Origin: Synergistaceae bacterium
Lineage (GTDB): Bacteria; Synergistota; Synergistia; Synergistales; Synergistaceae
Assembly (NCBI GenBank): GCA_031271065.1
Contig: JAISWP010000205.1
Span: forward strand, 1-21,337
Direction of reading: 5' to 3'
DNA length: 21,337 nucleotides
The first letter of the stretch is position 1; the number at the start of each line of letters is the position of its first letter. A program made the position numbers and the translations under genes. The notes beneath the pieces are model-generated. The model did no database searches and was not told where the DNA came from. It was given only the letters and a program-made list of their open reading frames with translations. This document shows positions 20,883 to 21,337 of this stretch, piece by piece.

Positions 20883-21337
20883 GGGAAATAGACGCCCGCC
20901 AGGTGATAGAGGCCGTACAGGCGCTCTGCATAGAGGCGAATTACATCATCAGCGAGGACATAAGGGAGGCTCTCGCGGCCGGGGCCGAGGCTGAGGAAAA
21001 CGAGGTTTCCCGGGACATCCTGGGCCAGATCATAGAAAATGCCGAGATAGCCGCGGAGGGAGAACTTCCGCTCTGTCAGGACACGGGAATGGCCGTGGTG
21101 TTCGCGGAGATCGGGCAGGACGTCAGGATCACCGGCGGTTCCATCCGCGACGCGATAAACGAGGGGGTCCGGCGCGGTTACAGCGAGGGTTATCTCCGCG
21201 CTTCGGTGGTGGCGGACCCTGTGGACAGGGTGAACACCGGGGACAACACCCCCGCGGTCATATACTTCGACATGGTTCCCGGCAACAGGCTCAAAATAAC
21301 GGTCGCGCCGAAGGGGTTCGGCAGCGAGAACATGAGC
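20879..21337 (+). CDS. Class I fumarate hydratase, alpha subunit (N-terminal part, runs off the window)
   Basis: The first 153 residues of the alpha subunit of the two-subunit, iron-sulfur class I fumarase (fumarate/L-malate interconversion); tartrate dehydratase is the main alternative. The protein begins (V/M)REIDARQVIEAVQAL with IEANYIISEDI next, as in bacterial homologues. Then come ELPLCQDTGMAVVF, whose Cys is a likely ligand of the [4Fe-4S] cluster, GGSIRDAINEGVRRGY, VNTGDNTPAV and PKGFGSENMS at the window edge. GTG 20879 lies six bases after GGAGGAG, so independent initiation is very plausible. The beta subunit should follow outside the window. The cluster of this enzyme class is oxygen-sensitive, in line with an anaerobe. 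Confidence 0.9.
   Translation, partial: MREIDARQVIEAVQALCIEANYIISEDIREALAAGAEAEENEVSRDILGQIIENAEIAAEGELPLCQDTGMAVVFAEIGQDVRITGGSIRDAINEGVRRGYSEGYLRASVVADPVDRVNTGDNTPAVIYFDMVPGNRLKITVAPKGFGSENMS

Noticed and set aside
1..21337. CRISPR arrays, transposases, phage genes, tRNA or rRNA genes
   Set aside because: No regularly spaced repeats, no recombinase-like frames and no tRNA cloverleaf pattern were seen on either strand.

Overview
The window is a piece of a high-GC bacterial chromosome that carries the replication origin. The most likely source is an anaerobic, Gram-negative-type bacterium of the phylum Synergistota. This rests on the look of the proteins, the dnaA/dnaN/recF/mnmG/DUF721 order, the abundant ferredoxin-type protein, an oxygen-sensitive class I two-subunit fumarase, and a genome style with many TTG and GTG starts. 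The phylum call is an inference from protein resemblance; no database search was possible. No rRNA, tRNA, CRISPR array, insertion sequence or phage gene was seen.

Layout, left to right. Positions 1-2610 (minus strand) hold the start of an EamA-type transporter, an LplT-like MFS transporter and an FMN-dependent FabK/nitronate-monooxygenase-family enzyme. Positions 2707-7235 (minus) are a tightly packed replication/tRNA-modification operon, transcribed dnaN, recF, mnmG and a DUF721/DciA helicase-loader gene, with 0-1 nt junctions between recF, mnmG and dciA. dnaA lies at 7497-8822 (minus). DnaA boxes occur on both sides of dnaA. The dnaA-dnaN gap carries a DnaA-trio-like unwinding element, so oriC looks bipartite, as in Bacillus subtilis.

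Divergent from dnaA, at 9333-12584 (plus), is a four-gene export/redox module. It encodes a DUF362 protein with a twin-arginine signal, a polyferredoxin that looks like NapH fused to NapG with a second twin-arginine motif inside the chain, TatA and TatC. Thus the Tat translocase is encoded next to two of its probable clients. ftsH follows (12742-14595). Next come an ECF-transporter S component (minus), an exported DUF2993/LmeA-like protein with hemB (plus), and a DUF2156 lipid-lysyltransferase-like protein (minus).

At the right end are a stand-alone ftsZ with a strong promoter and a perfect 16-bp tandem repeat in its leader, then a D,D-carboxypeptidase gene (dacF-like), then the start of the fumarase alpha subunit. 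In the given sequence the carboxypeptidase frame has no stop codon and runs straight into fumarase. A six-G run, a Shine-Dalgarno sequence and a GTGA overlap at the junction suggest two genes separated by one base in the run, or a real fusion or frameshift signal.

The main points for a second look are the Tat/polyferredoxin module, the dacF-fumarase junction, the origin architecture and the ftsZ leader.
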